A stretch of 64,000 nt of DNA, from NCBI GenBank assembly GCA_030041305.1, contig JASHOC010000228.1, positions 1-64,000 of the forward strand. Reading direction: 5' to 3'. The notes beneath the pieces are model-generated. The model did not search any database. It worked only from the letters and a program-made list of their open reading frames with translations, and had not been told where the DNA came from. Positions within the stretch are counted from its first letter, which is position 1; every line of letters starts with the position of its first letter. The position numbers were made by a program, and so were the translations under genes. Source of the stretch: Acidobacteriaceae bacterium (GTDB lineage: Bacteria; Acidobacteriota; Terriglobia; Terriglobales; Acidobacteriaceae). This document shows positions 8,804 through 18,410 of this stretch, piece after piece.

Positions 8804-9236
8804 CTGTCTGCAATATCCCATGTGCGGACGGAAAGCCGGTCTACGTCATTTTCCGCCGCGTGATTGTGGTCCTGCTCGCTGCTCCTCAACGCGAGCCGGG
8901 ACCCGGGTTGATCGTGCCGCCGATGGATTGTGTGAGGGCCGTCCGGTCGGATGCCGCCCTCACTTGTCGCTCATCGATCGGCCTCCCGCCGGAGCAGCTT
9001 CTTTACCGTCTTCGTCCCCGCCCATATCACTTCTTCCGCCCGTTTTCCTCCGTCACCAAGTTGAGAACAATGCCGTAACGGCATTGCAGCCCATCGTTGA
9101 ATTCCGCACTTGACAGCCCAAAGGCGAATCGGTAGGTTTTGAGCATCGCTTCATCTGCTACCGCAAGGACGATTCCGTTCTCACGCGCAACCTCGTCATA
9201 GCACCTCCCCAACCTGTCGCTTTCCTGGAGCAACCC
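8804..9236. other. Intergenic region upstream of the S53 peptidase
   Basis: About 430 bases without a convincing gene. The one clear element is a perfect 19-bp palindrome, CAATGCCGTAACGGCATTG, at 9068-9086 about 150 bases before the peptidase start; it could be an operator or a short hairpin. A minus-strand frame crosses this area but mostly opposes the peptidase gene and shows no domain. Confidence 0.5.
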
Positions 9237-12200
9237 ATGCACCCGCGCCATCTTGCCGTCTCCTCCGCGTTGATATTGGCTCTCAGTTGCAGCGCGCTGG
9301 CGTGGCCGCAGACCCAGCCCGCCGATCGCCTGCTTTCGCCGATCATCGCCTCCCGGCGCACCCTTATCGCCCCGGTGCATCCCCTCGCGGTCAGCCGCAA
9401 CGACATCGGCCCCGTCAACGGAAATCAGGTGTTCCATCGGATGGTGATGCTTCTCGAGCGCAGCGCTACCCAGCAGGCTGAGCTCACCCAGCTGCTCCAG
9501 GAACAGCAGGACCCAAAGTCGCCCGAATACCATCACTGGCTCAGTCCCGCTGCATTCGGCCGGCGCTTCGGCCCCAGCGACAATGACCTTGCGAAAATCC
9601 TCGGCTGGCTCCAGTCTCAGGGCTTTTCCGTTGAAAACCCCTCCAATGGCCGACAGTTTCTCTTCTTCACCGGAACCAGTGCGCAGGTCGAAGCCGCCTT
9701 CCAGACGCAGATGCACCGTTACTCGGTCAACGGCAAGACCTACATCGCCAACGCAACGCCGGCCAGCATTCCCTCAGCGCTTGCGCCCGATGTCTCAACC
9801 CTTGCCAGCCTGAACAACTTCAAGCTGTTGCTGCCCCAGTCCTACCCGGCCGCCAAGCCGCAAATCCTCATCGGCCAGGACATCTTCACCGGCCCCGCCG
9901 ACCTTGACGCCATCTACGACGCCGCGCCCCTCCAGACCGCCGGCATCGAGGGCCAGGGCGAATCCATTGCTCTGATTGAAGAGAGCAACATCAACCTCCA
10001 GGACCTCACCGATTTCCGCAACGTCACCGGGCTGCCCGCGGCCGATGTCAATGTCATCGTGAATGGACCGGATCCCGGCCTGCTGGCCGGCGATTTCGAG
10101 GAGTTCGAAGCTATCTCCGACATCGAGTACGCCGGCGCCATGGCGCCTGACGCCACCCTTAATCTCATTGTCTCCGCCTCCACAGAGTTCGTGCAGGGCA
10201 TCGATCTTTCCACGGTCTACGCCGTCGACTACGATGTCTCCCCCCTCACCTCGATGAGTTACGGAGGCTGCGAAACTCTCGAAGATGCCTATTCGCCCGG
10301 CGTCACTCAGCTCTTTGGCGACGCCTATGAACAAGGGGCCGCGGAGGGCATCAGCATGTTTGTTTCCAGCGGCGATAACGGCGGCGACGATTGCTGGGAT
10401 TTCAGCGCCGGCTACGGCGTCAACGCCATCGGCGACTCGCCCTGGAACGTGTCCGCGGGCGGCACCGAATTTATCATGCCCGATCCCTACGTTTATTTTC
10501 CCCCCTCCGCCAACTACACCGCCTCCGGCTACATCCCCGAAAGCACCTGGAACGACTACGAGAATCCCTACGACGGCCGTCCCCTGGCCGGCAATGGCGG
10601 CGTTTCAATCGACTTCACCAAACCAAGCTGGCAAACCGGCCCCGGCGTGCCCCAGGACGGTCAGCGCGATACTCCCGACGTATCGCTGCTGGCCGGCGAC
10701 AATCTGGCGTACCTCACCTGTGAAAGCGACCTTGGATTCGACTGCGCCAACGGCATCGGCGCAGGCGTGATCGGCACCTCACTGGCTTCGCCCAATTGGG
10801 CCGCCATCCAGGCTCTCATTGACCAAAAAAATAATCTGCTGGGCGGCGCCGGAAACCCCAATCCCACTTACTATCAGCTCGCCGCCGGCGCCAACTCGCC
10901 CTTCCACGACATCACTGTCGGCGACACCAAGGTTCCCGACCCCAACGGCGAATTAGTCGGTTACGCCGCCGGCCCCGGCTACGATCTCGCCACCGGCCTC
11001 GGCTCCGTCGACGTGAACAAGCTGGCCACGAGCTGGATGCCGCCCACCGGCAGCGGCGCCGTCACCGTGACTCTCACCACCAGCACCACTGCCATCACCC
11101 ACGGCGACCCGCTCAGCGCCTCCATTACTGTCGGCTCGACCGGCGCCACCACGCCCTCCGGCGACGTCGTCCTCCTGGCGGGAAGCGAGGCCGTTGCGCT
11201 GCTCACCCTCCAGAACGGAACGCAATCGTTCACCTTTGGCCCCGCCACCGGCGTGGAATTGCCAGGCGGCGCTTACAACCTCACCGCCCGTTACGAAGGC
11301 GACGCCAACTTTGCCCCCGCAACCTCCAGCGGCATCGAGCTCAGCGTCAATCCCGAACAAACCACCACCGCGGGTTCGAGCAATGCCTTAGCACCCACCC
11401 TTTACGGCACGCCGGTGGTTCTCACTGCTGAAACCACCGGCAACAACTCGGGCGCCGCCTACGCCGTTCCCGGCACGTATTCATTTATCGAAAAGGGCGT
11501 CACCCTCGGCAACGCCACCATCGCTCGCACGGGAGAAAGCTTTGCCTATCTCGACCTCGGAGCGACCGCCAATCTCACCCTGAGCGGCGCCCAAACCCTC
11601 GCCGCCGGAACCCACAGCATCGCAGCAGACTCGCCGCCGATTTCCACCAGCTTTCTCCCCAGCGCTTCCGCCCCCATCGCGGTCATCGTCGTTCCCAGCA
11701 CTGTCCTGGTCGCTCTCGTTCCCGACCACACCACGCCGGCCGTGAATTCGACGGTCAATCTCCACGCCAGCGTCATCAACCTATGGGGCGAAAACAGCAA
11801 CAGCTACGCCGCCGTCCCGGTCACCGGCAAGGTGGATTTTTACGACTTCAGCGCTAACCCGGCCGTCAAGCTCGGAACCGTCACGCTGTCCGTCACACCC
11901 GACTCCTCCGGCGCGTTCGACGTGACTTTGCCTTACCAGTTCGCCACCGCCGGCGTTCACGTCCTGCAGGCCGAATACGATGGCGACGCGAACGACATCC
12001 CCAACTCCTCCGGCGCAGTCAATGTCGATGTCGGCGGAGCCGCCGCAAAAGCTTCGACCTCCACCAAGATCAGCACCTCGCTGGTCGGCGGAGCCTTCGC
12101 CCTCGCGCAGCAGAGCGTCAACATCGTCGCCACCATCGCTGGTGACTCCGCAGGCGCTACGCCAACCGGCTCCGTCACCTTCACTGACGTTTCCGCCAAC

Positions 12201-12971
12201 AACGGCGCCGGCGCCACCATTGGCACAGCCCCGCTCGCCACCAACGGAACCGCTACGCTCACCATCGATACCCTGGCCGCCGGCCGCCATTACATCATCG
12301 CCAGTTACCCGGGCGACGCCAACTTCGCGCCCTCGGCTTCGCAATCGATCGAAGCCATCATCGGCGACTTCACCCTCGCCGCTGCGCCTTCGAGCGCCAC
12401 GGTCATCGCCGGCCAGGCTTCCTCGGCGATCGCCCTCACCTATGCCGGCTCCGCCGACTTCACCACCTTTGCCTCAGGCTCGGTGTTCGACTCCGGCGTC
12501 ACGCTCGCCTGCTCTGGCCTGCCCACCGGCGCCGCGTGCAGCTTTTCGAGCGGCGTCATTACACCCACCGCCGGCTCCAACGGCGCCACCTCCGGCACGG
12601 CCACGGTCACCATCTTCACCACCGGACCCACCGTCACCAAGGCCTCGCTCGCTCATCCGCCCGAACCTCGCACTCACAAACTTTCCGGCGCCGCCGCGCC
12701 CTTCACTCTCGCCGGCTTGCTCGCTCTAGGACTACCGTTCGCCTTCCGCCGCAGGCTCTTCACCACGCTGCTCGGCCTGGTGCTCGTCGCCTCGGTCTTC
12801 TCCTTGAATGGATGCGGCAGCGGAGGAGGCGGCTACACGATCTCCAACCCCGGCACGGCCGCCGGAACCTCGAGCGTGACCATCACCGCGACCGTCAACG
12901 GCGGCCCGGCTTACGGCACGCTCTCCCGCACGGCCACCGTCGCGCTCACCGTCAACTCCGCCGGCCAATAA
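9237..12971 (+). CDS. Secreted S53 (sedolisin/kumamolisin) peptidase with Ig-like repeats and C-terminal hydrophobic module
   Basis: A 1,244-residue exported serine-carboxyl peptidase. After a signal peptide (about 1-25) the activation prodomain covers about 40-200 (PEYHHWLSPAAFGRRFGPS). In the catalytic domain Glu291 and Asp295 sit in EAISDIE, the oxyanion Asp380 in VSSGDNGG and the nucleophile Ser515 in GTSLASP, so all four key residues are present. Residues about 610-1120 are several Ig-like repeats with DANFAP-type linkers (YEGDANFAPATSS, YPGDANFAPSASQ). The last 90 residues form a distinct module: hydrophobic helix, FRRRLF, second hydrophobic helix, LNGCGSGGGG, then a beta tail. These peptidases act at acidic pH outside the cell, suiting an acidophilic decomposer. 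Confidence 0.93.
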   Translation: MHPRHLAVSSALILALSCSALAWPQTQPADRLLSPIIASRRTLIAPVHPLAVSRNDIGPVNGNQVFHRMVMLLERSATQQAELTQLLQEQQDPKSPEYHHWLSPAAFGRRFGPSDNDLAKILGWLQSQGFSVENPSNGRQFLFFTGTSAQVEAAFQTQMHRYSVNGKTYIANATPASIPSALAPDVSTLASLNNFKLLLPQSYPAAKPQILIGQDIFTGPADLDAIYDAAPLQTAGIEGQGESIALIEESNINLQDLTDFRNVTGLPAADVNVIVNGPDPGLLAGDFEEFEAISDIEYAGAMAPDATLNLIVSASTEFVQGIDLSTVYAVDYDVSPLTSMSYGGCETLEDAYSPGVTQLFGDAYEQGAAEGISMFVSSGDNGGDDCWDFSAGYGVNAIGDSPWNVSAGGTEFIMPDPYVYFPPSANYTASGYIPESTWNDYENPYDGRPLAGNGGVSIDFTKPSWQTGPGVPQDGQRDTPDVSLLAGDNLAYLTCESDLGFDCANGIGAGVIGTSLASPNWAAIQALIDQKNNLLGGAGNPNPTYYQLAAGANSPFHDITVGDTKVPDPNGELVGYAAGPGYDLATGLGSVDVNKLATSWMPPTGSGAVTVTLTTSTTAITHGDPLSASITVGSTGATTPSGDVVLLAGSEAVALLTLQNGTQSFTFGPATGVELPGGAYNLTARYEGDANFAPATSSGIELSVNPEQTTTAGSSNALAPTLYGTPVVLTAETTGNNSGAAYAVPGTYSFIEKGVTLGNATIARTGESFAYLDLGATANLTLSGAQTLAAGTHSIAADSPPISTSFLPSASAPIAVIVVPSTVLVALVPDHTTPAVNSTVNLHASVINLWGENSNSYAAVPVTGKVDFYDFSANPAVKLGTVTLSVTPDSSGAFDVTLPYQFATAGVHVLQAEYDGDANDIPNSSGAVNVDVGGAAAKASTSTKISTSLVGGAFALAQQSVNIVATIAGDSAGATPTGSVTFTDVSANNGAGATIGTAPLATNGTATLTIDTLAAGRHYIIASYPGDANFAPSASQSIEAIIGDFTLAAAPSSATVIAGQASSAIALTYAGSADFTTFASGSVFDSGVTLACSGLPTGAACSFSSGVITPTAGSNGATSGTATVTIFTTGPTVTKASLAHPPEPRTHKLSGAAAPFTLAGLLALGLPFAFRRRLFTTLLGLVLVASVFSLNGCGSGGGGYTISNPGTAAGTSSVTITATVNGGPAYGTLSRTATVALTVNSAGQ

Positions 12972-13155
12972 ATGCGCAAACGAATATCCCCATCCTTTCG
13001 CTGCCAAATCAACCCGGTGAATGGATGGGGATCAAGATTCGAACAGGGTACGCCACAAAGAAGAAAGACCGTTCACTCGCAAACCAGCTCATTCGATAAG
13101 TCGTTAGTCGATGACTTATTAATCCGCTAACTCAATCACCCGCTGACTTACTATA

Positions 13156-13264
13156 GCGGTTCTCCAATTGGTGTAGAGCAGAACCTCGAACGTTGAGTGG
13201 CGTTTTTCCCAAGAAAACGCCACCTGGCACGCCCCTCAAAACTCCACGGGAATTGGAGAACCGC
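13156..13264. repeat. 109-bp element: 14-bp perfect inverted repeats around an inner hairpin
   Basis: GCGGTTCTCCAATT at 13156-13169 is perfectly inverted as AATTGGAGAACCGC at 13251-13264. Between them is a second hairpin (13197-13223). Degenerate TTAGTC and GCTAAC words lie just outside both ends. It resembles a small palindromic repeat unit (REP/BIME- or MITE-like) in the 320-base gap between the convergent peptidase and GH27 genes; nothing else in that gap looks functional. Confidence 0.65.
13197..13223. terminator. Stem-loop GTGGCGTTTT/AAAACGCCAC, possible bidirectional terminator
   Basis: Perfect 10-bp stem with a 7-base loop. Because the arms themselves end in TTTT and AAAA, the structure could terminate transcription from both the S53 gene (plus) and the GH27 gene (minus), which converge here. 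It is about 225 bases after the S53 stop, rather far, so a terminator role is only likely. Confidence 0.45.
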
Positions 13265-13291
13265 CGTAATGCGCTAACTCTGCCAGCTCCG

Positions 13292-14497
13292 CTATCTCGG
13301 CTCCCCCACCCTTACCAGCAAAATATCGTGGCTGGCAATCTCCAGCGGCATGTTCTCGGTCAGGGTCATCTCTTTCCCCGTCCACAGGTCCTTCGCCTGC
13401 TGCGCCCCGTGCAGTCCCAGCCGCGTCAGACTCAGGTGGAAAGGATGGCTTGAGTACCGGTCGCTTCCTGCATTCAGCACGGCGAGCGCCATGGCCCCGC
13501 CCGCAAGCCGCCGCGTCCACACTTCCACTTCTCCGTCCGCATAGGCCCGCGTGGCCTCTTGGCCAAGCCGGTCCTGGTCAATCGCAATCACATCCCGGTT
13601 GGTCAAAATGGCCAGAATCTCCGGCTTCATGTGCGGCAAATCGTTGCCTGCCAGCAACGGCGCGGCCAGCATCGCCCACATCGAAAAATGACTCCGATTT
13701 TCCGCCAGCGTCAACTTGCCGTTGCCCACCTCCAGCATGTCCGGATCATTCCAGTAGCCCGGCCCGGCATATTTCGCCAGTCCCGCCTGCTGCTCCAGAA
13801 TCGCGTATACCCGATCCCAGTTCGGCTGGATGTCTCCGGTCGTCCGCCACAGGTTCGCGCCCACCTGGGGCCCCCACTCCCACACCGCGTCCCATCCGTA
13901 CTGGCACAGCGAGTACACGATCGGCCGCCCCGTCGCCTTCAGCGCCTGGTCCATCTTGGTGTACGCGGCCTCCATCAGCCGCATCTGCTCCGCACCATCG
14001 TTCGGCGCCTGCGCAGCCATTACCGCCTGGCGAAAACTGCACAAATCGTATTTCAAATAATCGATGCCCCACTGGGCGTACAGCGCCGCATCCTGCTGCT
14101 CGTGCCCCAGGGAGGCCGCGTACCCCGCGCAGGTCTTCGGCCCCGGCGACGAGTAAATCCCCAGCTTCAACCCTTTGGAATGGACGTAATCCGCCAGCGC
14201 CTTCATGTCCGGGAACTTCGAGTTGGTGTGCAGCACGCCGTTCGCGTCGCGCTCGCCCTCCCAGGTGTCGTCGATGTTCACGTACACATACCCTGCGTCC
14301 TTCATCCCCGTAGAAACCAGCGCATCGGCGGCGCCGCGCACGTCCTGATCGGTCACGTTGCGGTGAAAATAATTCCAACTGTTCCATCCCATCGGCGGCG
14401 TCAAAGCCACGTTCTGCGGCGAGCCGGACCTTTGGCCGGCGGCGAGCAGCAAACTCAAAGCACTTACGACAAGCGGCAAAGCTGCGCCGAAACGCAT
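13292..14497 (-). CDS. Secreted alpha-galactosidase, glycoside hydrolase family 27
   Basis: GH27 enzymes remove terminal alpha-galactosyl residues with retention of configuration. The start at 14497 is fixed by a perfect AGGAGGG (14506-14512) 8 bases before the ATG and by the signal peptide that follows (LPLVVSALSLLLAAG). The 401-residue product shows the family hallmarks TPPMGWNSWNYF near the N-terminus, VNIDDTWE, the nucleophile Asp151 in YLKYDLC and the acid/base Asp222 in WRTTGD. A C-terminal antiparallel beta domain follows. It lies about 170 bases downstream of a TonB-dependent receptor on the same strand, so enzyme and receptor may serve the same galactose-containing glycan or oligosaccharide. 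Confidence 0.93.
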   Translation of the reverse strand: MRFGAALPLVVSALSLLLAAGQRSGSPQNVALTPPMGWNSWNYFHRNVTDQDVRGAADALVSTGMKDAGYVYVNIDDTWEGERDANGVLHTNSKFPDMKALADYVHSKGLKLGIYSSPGPKTCAGYAASLGHEQQDAALYAQWGIDYLKYDLCSFRQAVMAAQAPNDGAEQMRLMEAAYTKMDQALKATGRPIVYSLCQYGWDAVWEWGPQVGANLWRTTGDIQPNWDRVYAILEQQAGLAKYAGPGYWNDPDMLEVGNGKLTLAENRSHFSMWAMLAAPLLAGNDLPHMKPEILAILTNRDVIAIDQDRLGQEATRAYADGEVEVWTRRLAGGAMALAVLNAGSDRYSSHPFHLSLTRLGLHGAQQAKDLWTGKEMTLTENMPLEIASHDILLVRVGEPR

Positions 14498-14669
14498 CGC
14501 GAAATCCCTCCTGAAAGCCTTTTCAAGGAATACTACGCTCCCCTGCCGCAACCCGGCAATCGCATCGCCCTGTTCTGACTTTCGGCGCAAAATGCGGCAG
14601 GGAGCCCGAAGGCTCCCTGCGGCGGCGATTGCGACTGGAATGGAGGCGGAAGCGGGTTCCGCGATTGGG

Positions 14670-17600
14670 TTAGAAGACCACCTTCAGCGCGAACTGGCCG
14701 AAACGGCGCTCGTCGTGGTTGCCGCCAGTGGCCAATGTACCAAGTCCGCCTCTTTCCTCTTCAACATAGAGCGGGGTCGTCGTAGCGCCGTCATAATCAA
14801 GGGTCGTGGTGTTGACATAGTAGTTGTGGTGATTCAGGACGTTGAACCCTTCGGCGCGGAACTGCAATTGCGTGCGCTCAGTAATGGGGAAGTCCTTTTG
14901 AACCGCTGTGTCCATATTCCAGGCGCCCGGACCGGTAAGCGAGTTGCGGCGCATCATGTCGCTCGGGAACGGCCCGAAGTCGGAGATGCCCAGGGTGCTG
15001 CTGTAGGGAACAAAGCTCTTCGGGAGCGGGACGTTCAAGCCGTTGAAGAGGTTGGGGCCGACGACCTGTGGCGATTTGCCAACCTTATAGCTGGTGAAGG
15101 GCGTCGCAGGCTCCAGACGGGGCACGGTGTAGATGGTTTCGTCCTCGCTGTAGTCGAAGACGGAGAACGGGATGCCACCACGCGCAGTGAAGATGCCGGA
15201 GAGATTCCAGCCGCCGAGAGCCTCGCGTTCAGCGTAGGTCCCACCGTTTTTGAACCACGGTGTCGTCCAGATAGGAGAAATGGTGACGCGATTCCGTATA
15301 TCGTAATCGGAGCTGCCCCAGTCGAGGCCGGGATCGGCCAGGGAGGTATAACCGAGCGAACCGATATAACCGGAGCCGCCCTGCAGGCTGTCACCGAAGG
15401 TTGAGCTCAGATCGTCGAGAGAGTGGGCCCAGGTGTAGTTTGCGATCAGCGTCACGCCCGAGTTGTGAAGGTTCTGCGACTGCAGACCGATGTTTAACGC
15501 GGAATAGTTACTGGCTGCCGCGCTGCCGCGCATATTGACGTTGGTATATTGCGGGTTGGGGCGGGTGAGGCACTCCGAGGCGTCCGTAGAGGCGGTCGAG
15601 TCTCCCGCGGCGGTGAGAGCGTTAAACGTGTTGATGTTGTATATGCCGGAGCCGGCGCAAAGTGCTCCGATGTAGTTGGGATCGTTCAGATAGACCTGAC
15701 CGGCGCCAATCTGGTTGACATTGGCCAAGTCGTAGAGGTGGGCGCCGCGCGCGCCGGCGTAGCCCAAATCGAGAACGGTGCCGGGTTTGACCTGGTGCTG
15801 CACATCGAAGCTCCAGAACTGGGTTTGCGCGACTTCGATGTTCTGATCCATGTGACGCAGTTCCACGGGGGGCAGGTACTGAGGCCCGATGGACTGACCC
15901 AGGGGGCCGAGGTCTTCGTTGGTTACCGTGGCGATGCAGCTTGCATCTTCCGCAGAACAGGAGTCGCTGATCACGGCGCTGGCGGGAGGATTGAAGCTGG
16001 CGTTGAAGGTGACGTTGCCGAAGTTGCGTTCGTAGCTGATGCCGTAGCCGCCGCGGAGGCTGGTTCGGCCATTGCCGAAGAGGTCATAGGCGAAGCCGAC
16101 GCGGGGAGCAAGGGTGCCCCAGCGGGGCTTCCAGAACTCGCCGATGGGGCTCTGTTGCGTGAGGAAGACGTTGCCGGTGCGGGTCTGCTGCTCGAGTCCT
16201 GTGCCGGAGCCGAAGTAAAAGTTGGAATCGAGATCCTGGTGGTTGTTGTGCTGCACGCCGTAGTGCTCCCAGCGCAGGCCGTAGTTCAACGTCAACTGGG
16301 GCGTGACCTTGAAGCTGTCCTGGCCATAGATGGCCCAATCCCTGTAGCGATAGCTGCGTCCGTAAACGGCGGGGGTGACAGGCGTCTGAATCTCGCAGGA
16401 TGAACTGTTCACAACGTTGCCGAAGCCGGGGTTGGTGTCGGGGGGAATCGTCTGGTCGATGGGGCAGGGGAGTTTACCCTGAGCGTTGGCGCGCGTCTCG
16501 AACTCGACTAACGGCGCGCCGCCGGGGTTCCCCGCGGTATTCATCATGTCGTTCAAGCTGTCCTGGAATGCCGCGCCAAGCTGCTCGACGGCCTGGGCAT
16601 AAGCGCCGTACGCGTAATCTAACTGGATGTAGGTCCCGAGGAAGCCAAAGCGCATGGAGTGCCTGCCCTTGGTCCAGCTCAGGTCGGGCTCGATCTGCAC
16701 GGTGTTCTGAGGACCGCCAACCGGGACGCCGCCTTCGCCCGGTTCGCTGGCGTTTTCCAGTCCCGGCATCTGAATGGTTATGCCGGTAACCGGGTCGGTG
16801 GGTGAAAGAAACATCAGGTTCGGGGTGCTGGTGAGCGCGGTGTCGAATGAGGTGATGTTGTTATAGCGCGTGTAGCTCACCTTGGCGGAGAGAAAAAGAC
16901 TCGGGGTGAAGGTGTGGGCCAACGAATAGAGGTAGCTCTGGTTCAGGTAAACGGAGCCGACGTCGTACTGGGGATACGTGCTGTAACTGGTGGATCCGAC
17001 GAACTGGTTGGAAGCCTCGCGACCTGCACGGAAATACATTTGCGTCTTATCGGTGGGGTTATAGTCCACGCGGCCCACCAGAGCGTAGGTGTTTTGGGGA
17101 GTGCCGCCGCCGGCGTCAAAGGGGGCGGTGAAATTGATGGTGTCGAACATGGGTGTGCTGGCGGGAACGGTCGTTGAAGGGTTGCCGTTGACATCGCCAA
17201 AAGCGATCCCTGTGCCTGCAACTTGCCCCACCGTAGCGGCCACGCCCGCGGACTTCAGGGTCGTTTGGCCATAGGTGCTGTAATATGACTGAATATTCGA
17301 GGGCATTAGAGCGATGAAGGCGGGATCGAAGTCTTCTTCGACGAGAGAGGCGGCGCTGCGCACGCGCGTCCACTCTGTGCTCTCGAAGATGAAGAGCTTG
17401 TTCTTCTTGATGGGACCACCGGCGGCGTAGCCGAACTGGTTGCGGGTGTAAATGCCTTTCGGGTCGACGATGGCGCCTGCCGCCGCGTTGGCCGCGTCGT
17501 TGGCGTACGTATTGGCGGTGTAGTCCGAGAGGCGGTTGAACTCCCACGCCGAGCCATGGATCTGATTGGTCCCCGACTTGGTGGTGACGTTGAGGACGCC

Positions 17601-18410
17601 ACCGGAGGCGCGGCCGTACTCGGCCGAGTAATTACTGGTGATGACGCTGTATTCCTGAACGGAATCGACGGGAACGTCCTGGCCGGGGGTAACGCTGAAA
17701 ATGGAGACGTTTTCGACGCCATCGAGGAGGATTTCGGTGCCGGATTCGCGCTGGCCGTTGATGGCGTAGCCGACGCCCCGATCGGTCTGGTTCTGTCCGC
17801 TGCCGCCCATGACGGCGCTGCCGCCGTTATTGGTGCTGTTATCGCCGCCGGAGACGTTGCCGGAGAGAGCGACAAAGTCATATGGATTGCGGGTGAGGCT
17901 GGGCAACTGCAACATCTGCTGGGTGTCGACGACCTGGGAGAGCTCCTGGCTTTGGGTGTTGACCTGGGCTCCGCCCTCGGCGATGACCTGCACCTCGGTG
18001 GTGGCGGCGCTGACCGAAAGCTTGGCGTCGAGAGTGACGTGGCTGCCCACAGTCACTTCAGCCCTGGCCGTGAAGGGCCGGAAGTTGCCGGAGGAAAAGG
18101 TGACCTGATAGGTGGCGGGCTCGAGGCCGGTAACCACGTAGAGGCCGCTGTTGTTGGAGGTGCTCGTGCGCTCTTCGTTGGTGGCGACGTTCCTGACGGT
18201 GATGGTCGCGCCCGGAATGACGGCGCCGGAGGGGTCAGTCACAGTGCCGGCGATTTGGCCGGATTCGAGCTGGGCCGAAGCGGCCACAGCGCCGAGAAGG
18301 ACTGCAGCGACGAGGCCGAGTATGAGCCGAATCGTTCTGGGGCGAAGGCCGCGTCGAGCAGCAGCGACGACAGATGCGAGCGGCGCAACGAGAAACCAGG
18401 AAAACCTCAT
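14670..18410 (-). CDS. TonB-dependent receptor, Oar-like, with carboxypeptidase-regulatory domain
   Basis: A 1,246-residue outer-membrane receptor. The ATG at 18410 has GGGAGGG upstream and starts a long signal region ending AAVLLGAVAASAQ. Residues about 52-135 are a carboxypeptidase-regulatory-like domain (GQIAGTVTDPSGAVIPGATI), followed by a plug (about 150-300; QMLQLPSLTRNPYDF, ASGGVLNVTTKSGTNQIHGS) and a long beta barrel ending in Phe (FGQFALKVVF), as needed for barrel assembly. This is one of three complete such receptors in 15 kb. Such proteins import large ligands using TonB energy. The GH27 gene follows directly and may share a transcript. The ligand cannot be read from the sequence. 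Confidence 0.93.
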   Translation of the reverse strand: MRFSWFLVAPLASVVAAARRGLRPRTIRLILGLVAAVLLGAVAASAQLESGQIAGTVTDPSGAVIPGATITVRNVATNEERTSTSNNSGLYVVTGLEPATYQVTFSSGNFRPFTARAEVTVGSHVTLDAKLSVSAATTEVQVIAEGGAQVNTQSQELSQVVDTQQMLQLPSLTRNPYDFVALSGNVSGGDNSTNNGGSAVMGGSGQNQTDRGVGYAINGQRESGTEILLDGVENVSIFSVTPGQDVPVDSVQEYSVITSNYSAEYGRASGGVLNVTTKSGTNQIHGSAWEFNRLSDYTANTYANDAANAAAGAIVDPKGIYTRNQFGYAAGGPIKKNKLFIFESTEWTRVRSAASLVEEDFDPAFIALMPSNIQSYYSTYGQTTLKSAGVAATVGQVAGTGIAFGDVNGNPSTTVPASTPMFDTINFTAPFDAGGGTPQNTYALVGRVDYNPTDKTQMYFRAGREASNQFVGSTSYSTYPQYDVGSVYLNQSYLYSLAHTFTPSLFLSAKVSYTRYNNITSFDTALTSTPNLMFLSPTDPVTGITIQMPGLENASEPGEGGVPVGGPQNTVQIEPDLSWTKGRHSMRFGFLGTYIQLDYAYGAYAQAVEQLGAAFQDSLNDMMNTAGNPGGAPLVEFETRANAQGKLPCPIDQTIPPDTNPGFGNVVNSSSCEIQTPVTPAVYGRSYRYRDWAIYGQDSFKVTPQLTLNYGLRWEHYGVQHNNHQDLDSNFYFGSGTGLEQQTRTGNVFLTQQSPIGEFWKPRWGTLAPRVGFAYDLFGNGRTSLRGGYGISYERNFGNVTFNASFNPPASAVISDSCSAEDASCIATVTNEDLGPLGQSIGPQYLPPVELRHMDQNIEVAQTQFWSFDVQHQVKPGTVLDLGYAGARGAHLYDLANVNQIGAGQVYLNDPNYIGALCAGSGIYNINTFNALTAAGDSTASTDASECLTRPNPQYTNVNMRGSAAASNYSALNIGLQSQNLHNSGVTLIANYTWAHSLDDLSSTFGDSLQGGSGYIGSLGYTSLADPGLDWGSSDYDIRNRVTISPIWTTPWFKNGGTYAEREALGGWNLSGIFTARGGIPFSVFDYSEDETIYTVPRLEPATPFTSYKVGKSPQVVGPNLFNGLNVPLPKSFVPYSSTLGISDFGPFPSDMMRRNSLTGPGAWNMDTAVQKDFPITERTQLQFRAEGFNVLNHHNYYVNTTTLDYDGATTTPLYVEEERGGLGTLATGGNHDERRFGQFALKVVF

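Noticed and set aside
9027-9716. 229-residue minus-strand frame across the S53 gene start
   Set aside because: Most of it opposes the signal peptide and prodomain of the peptidase; the remainder has no recognisable features.
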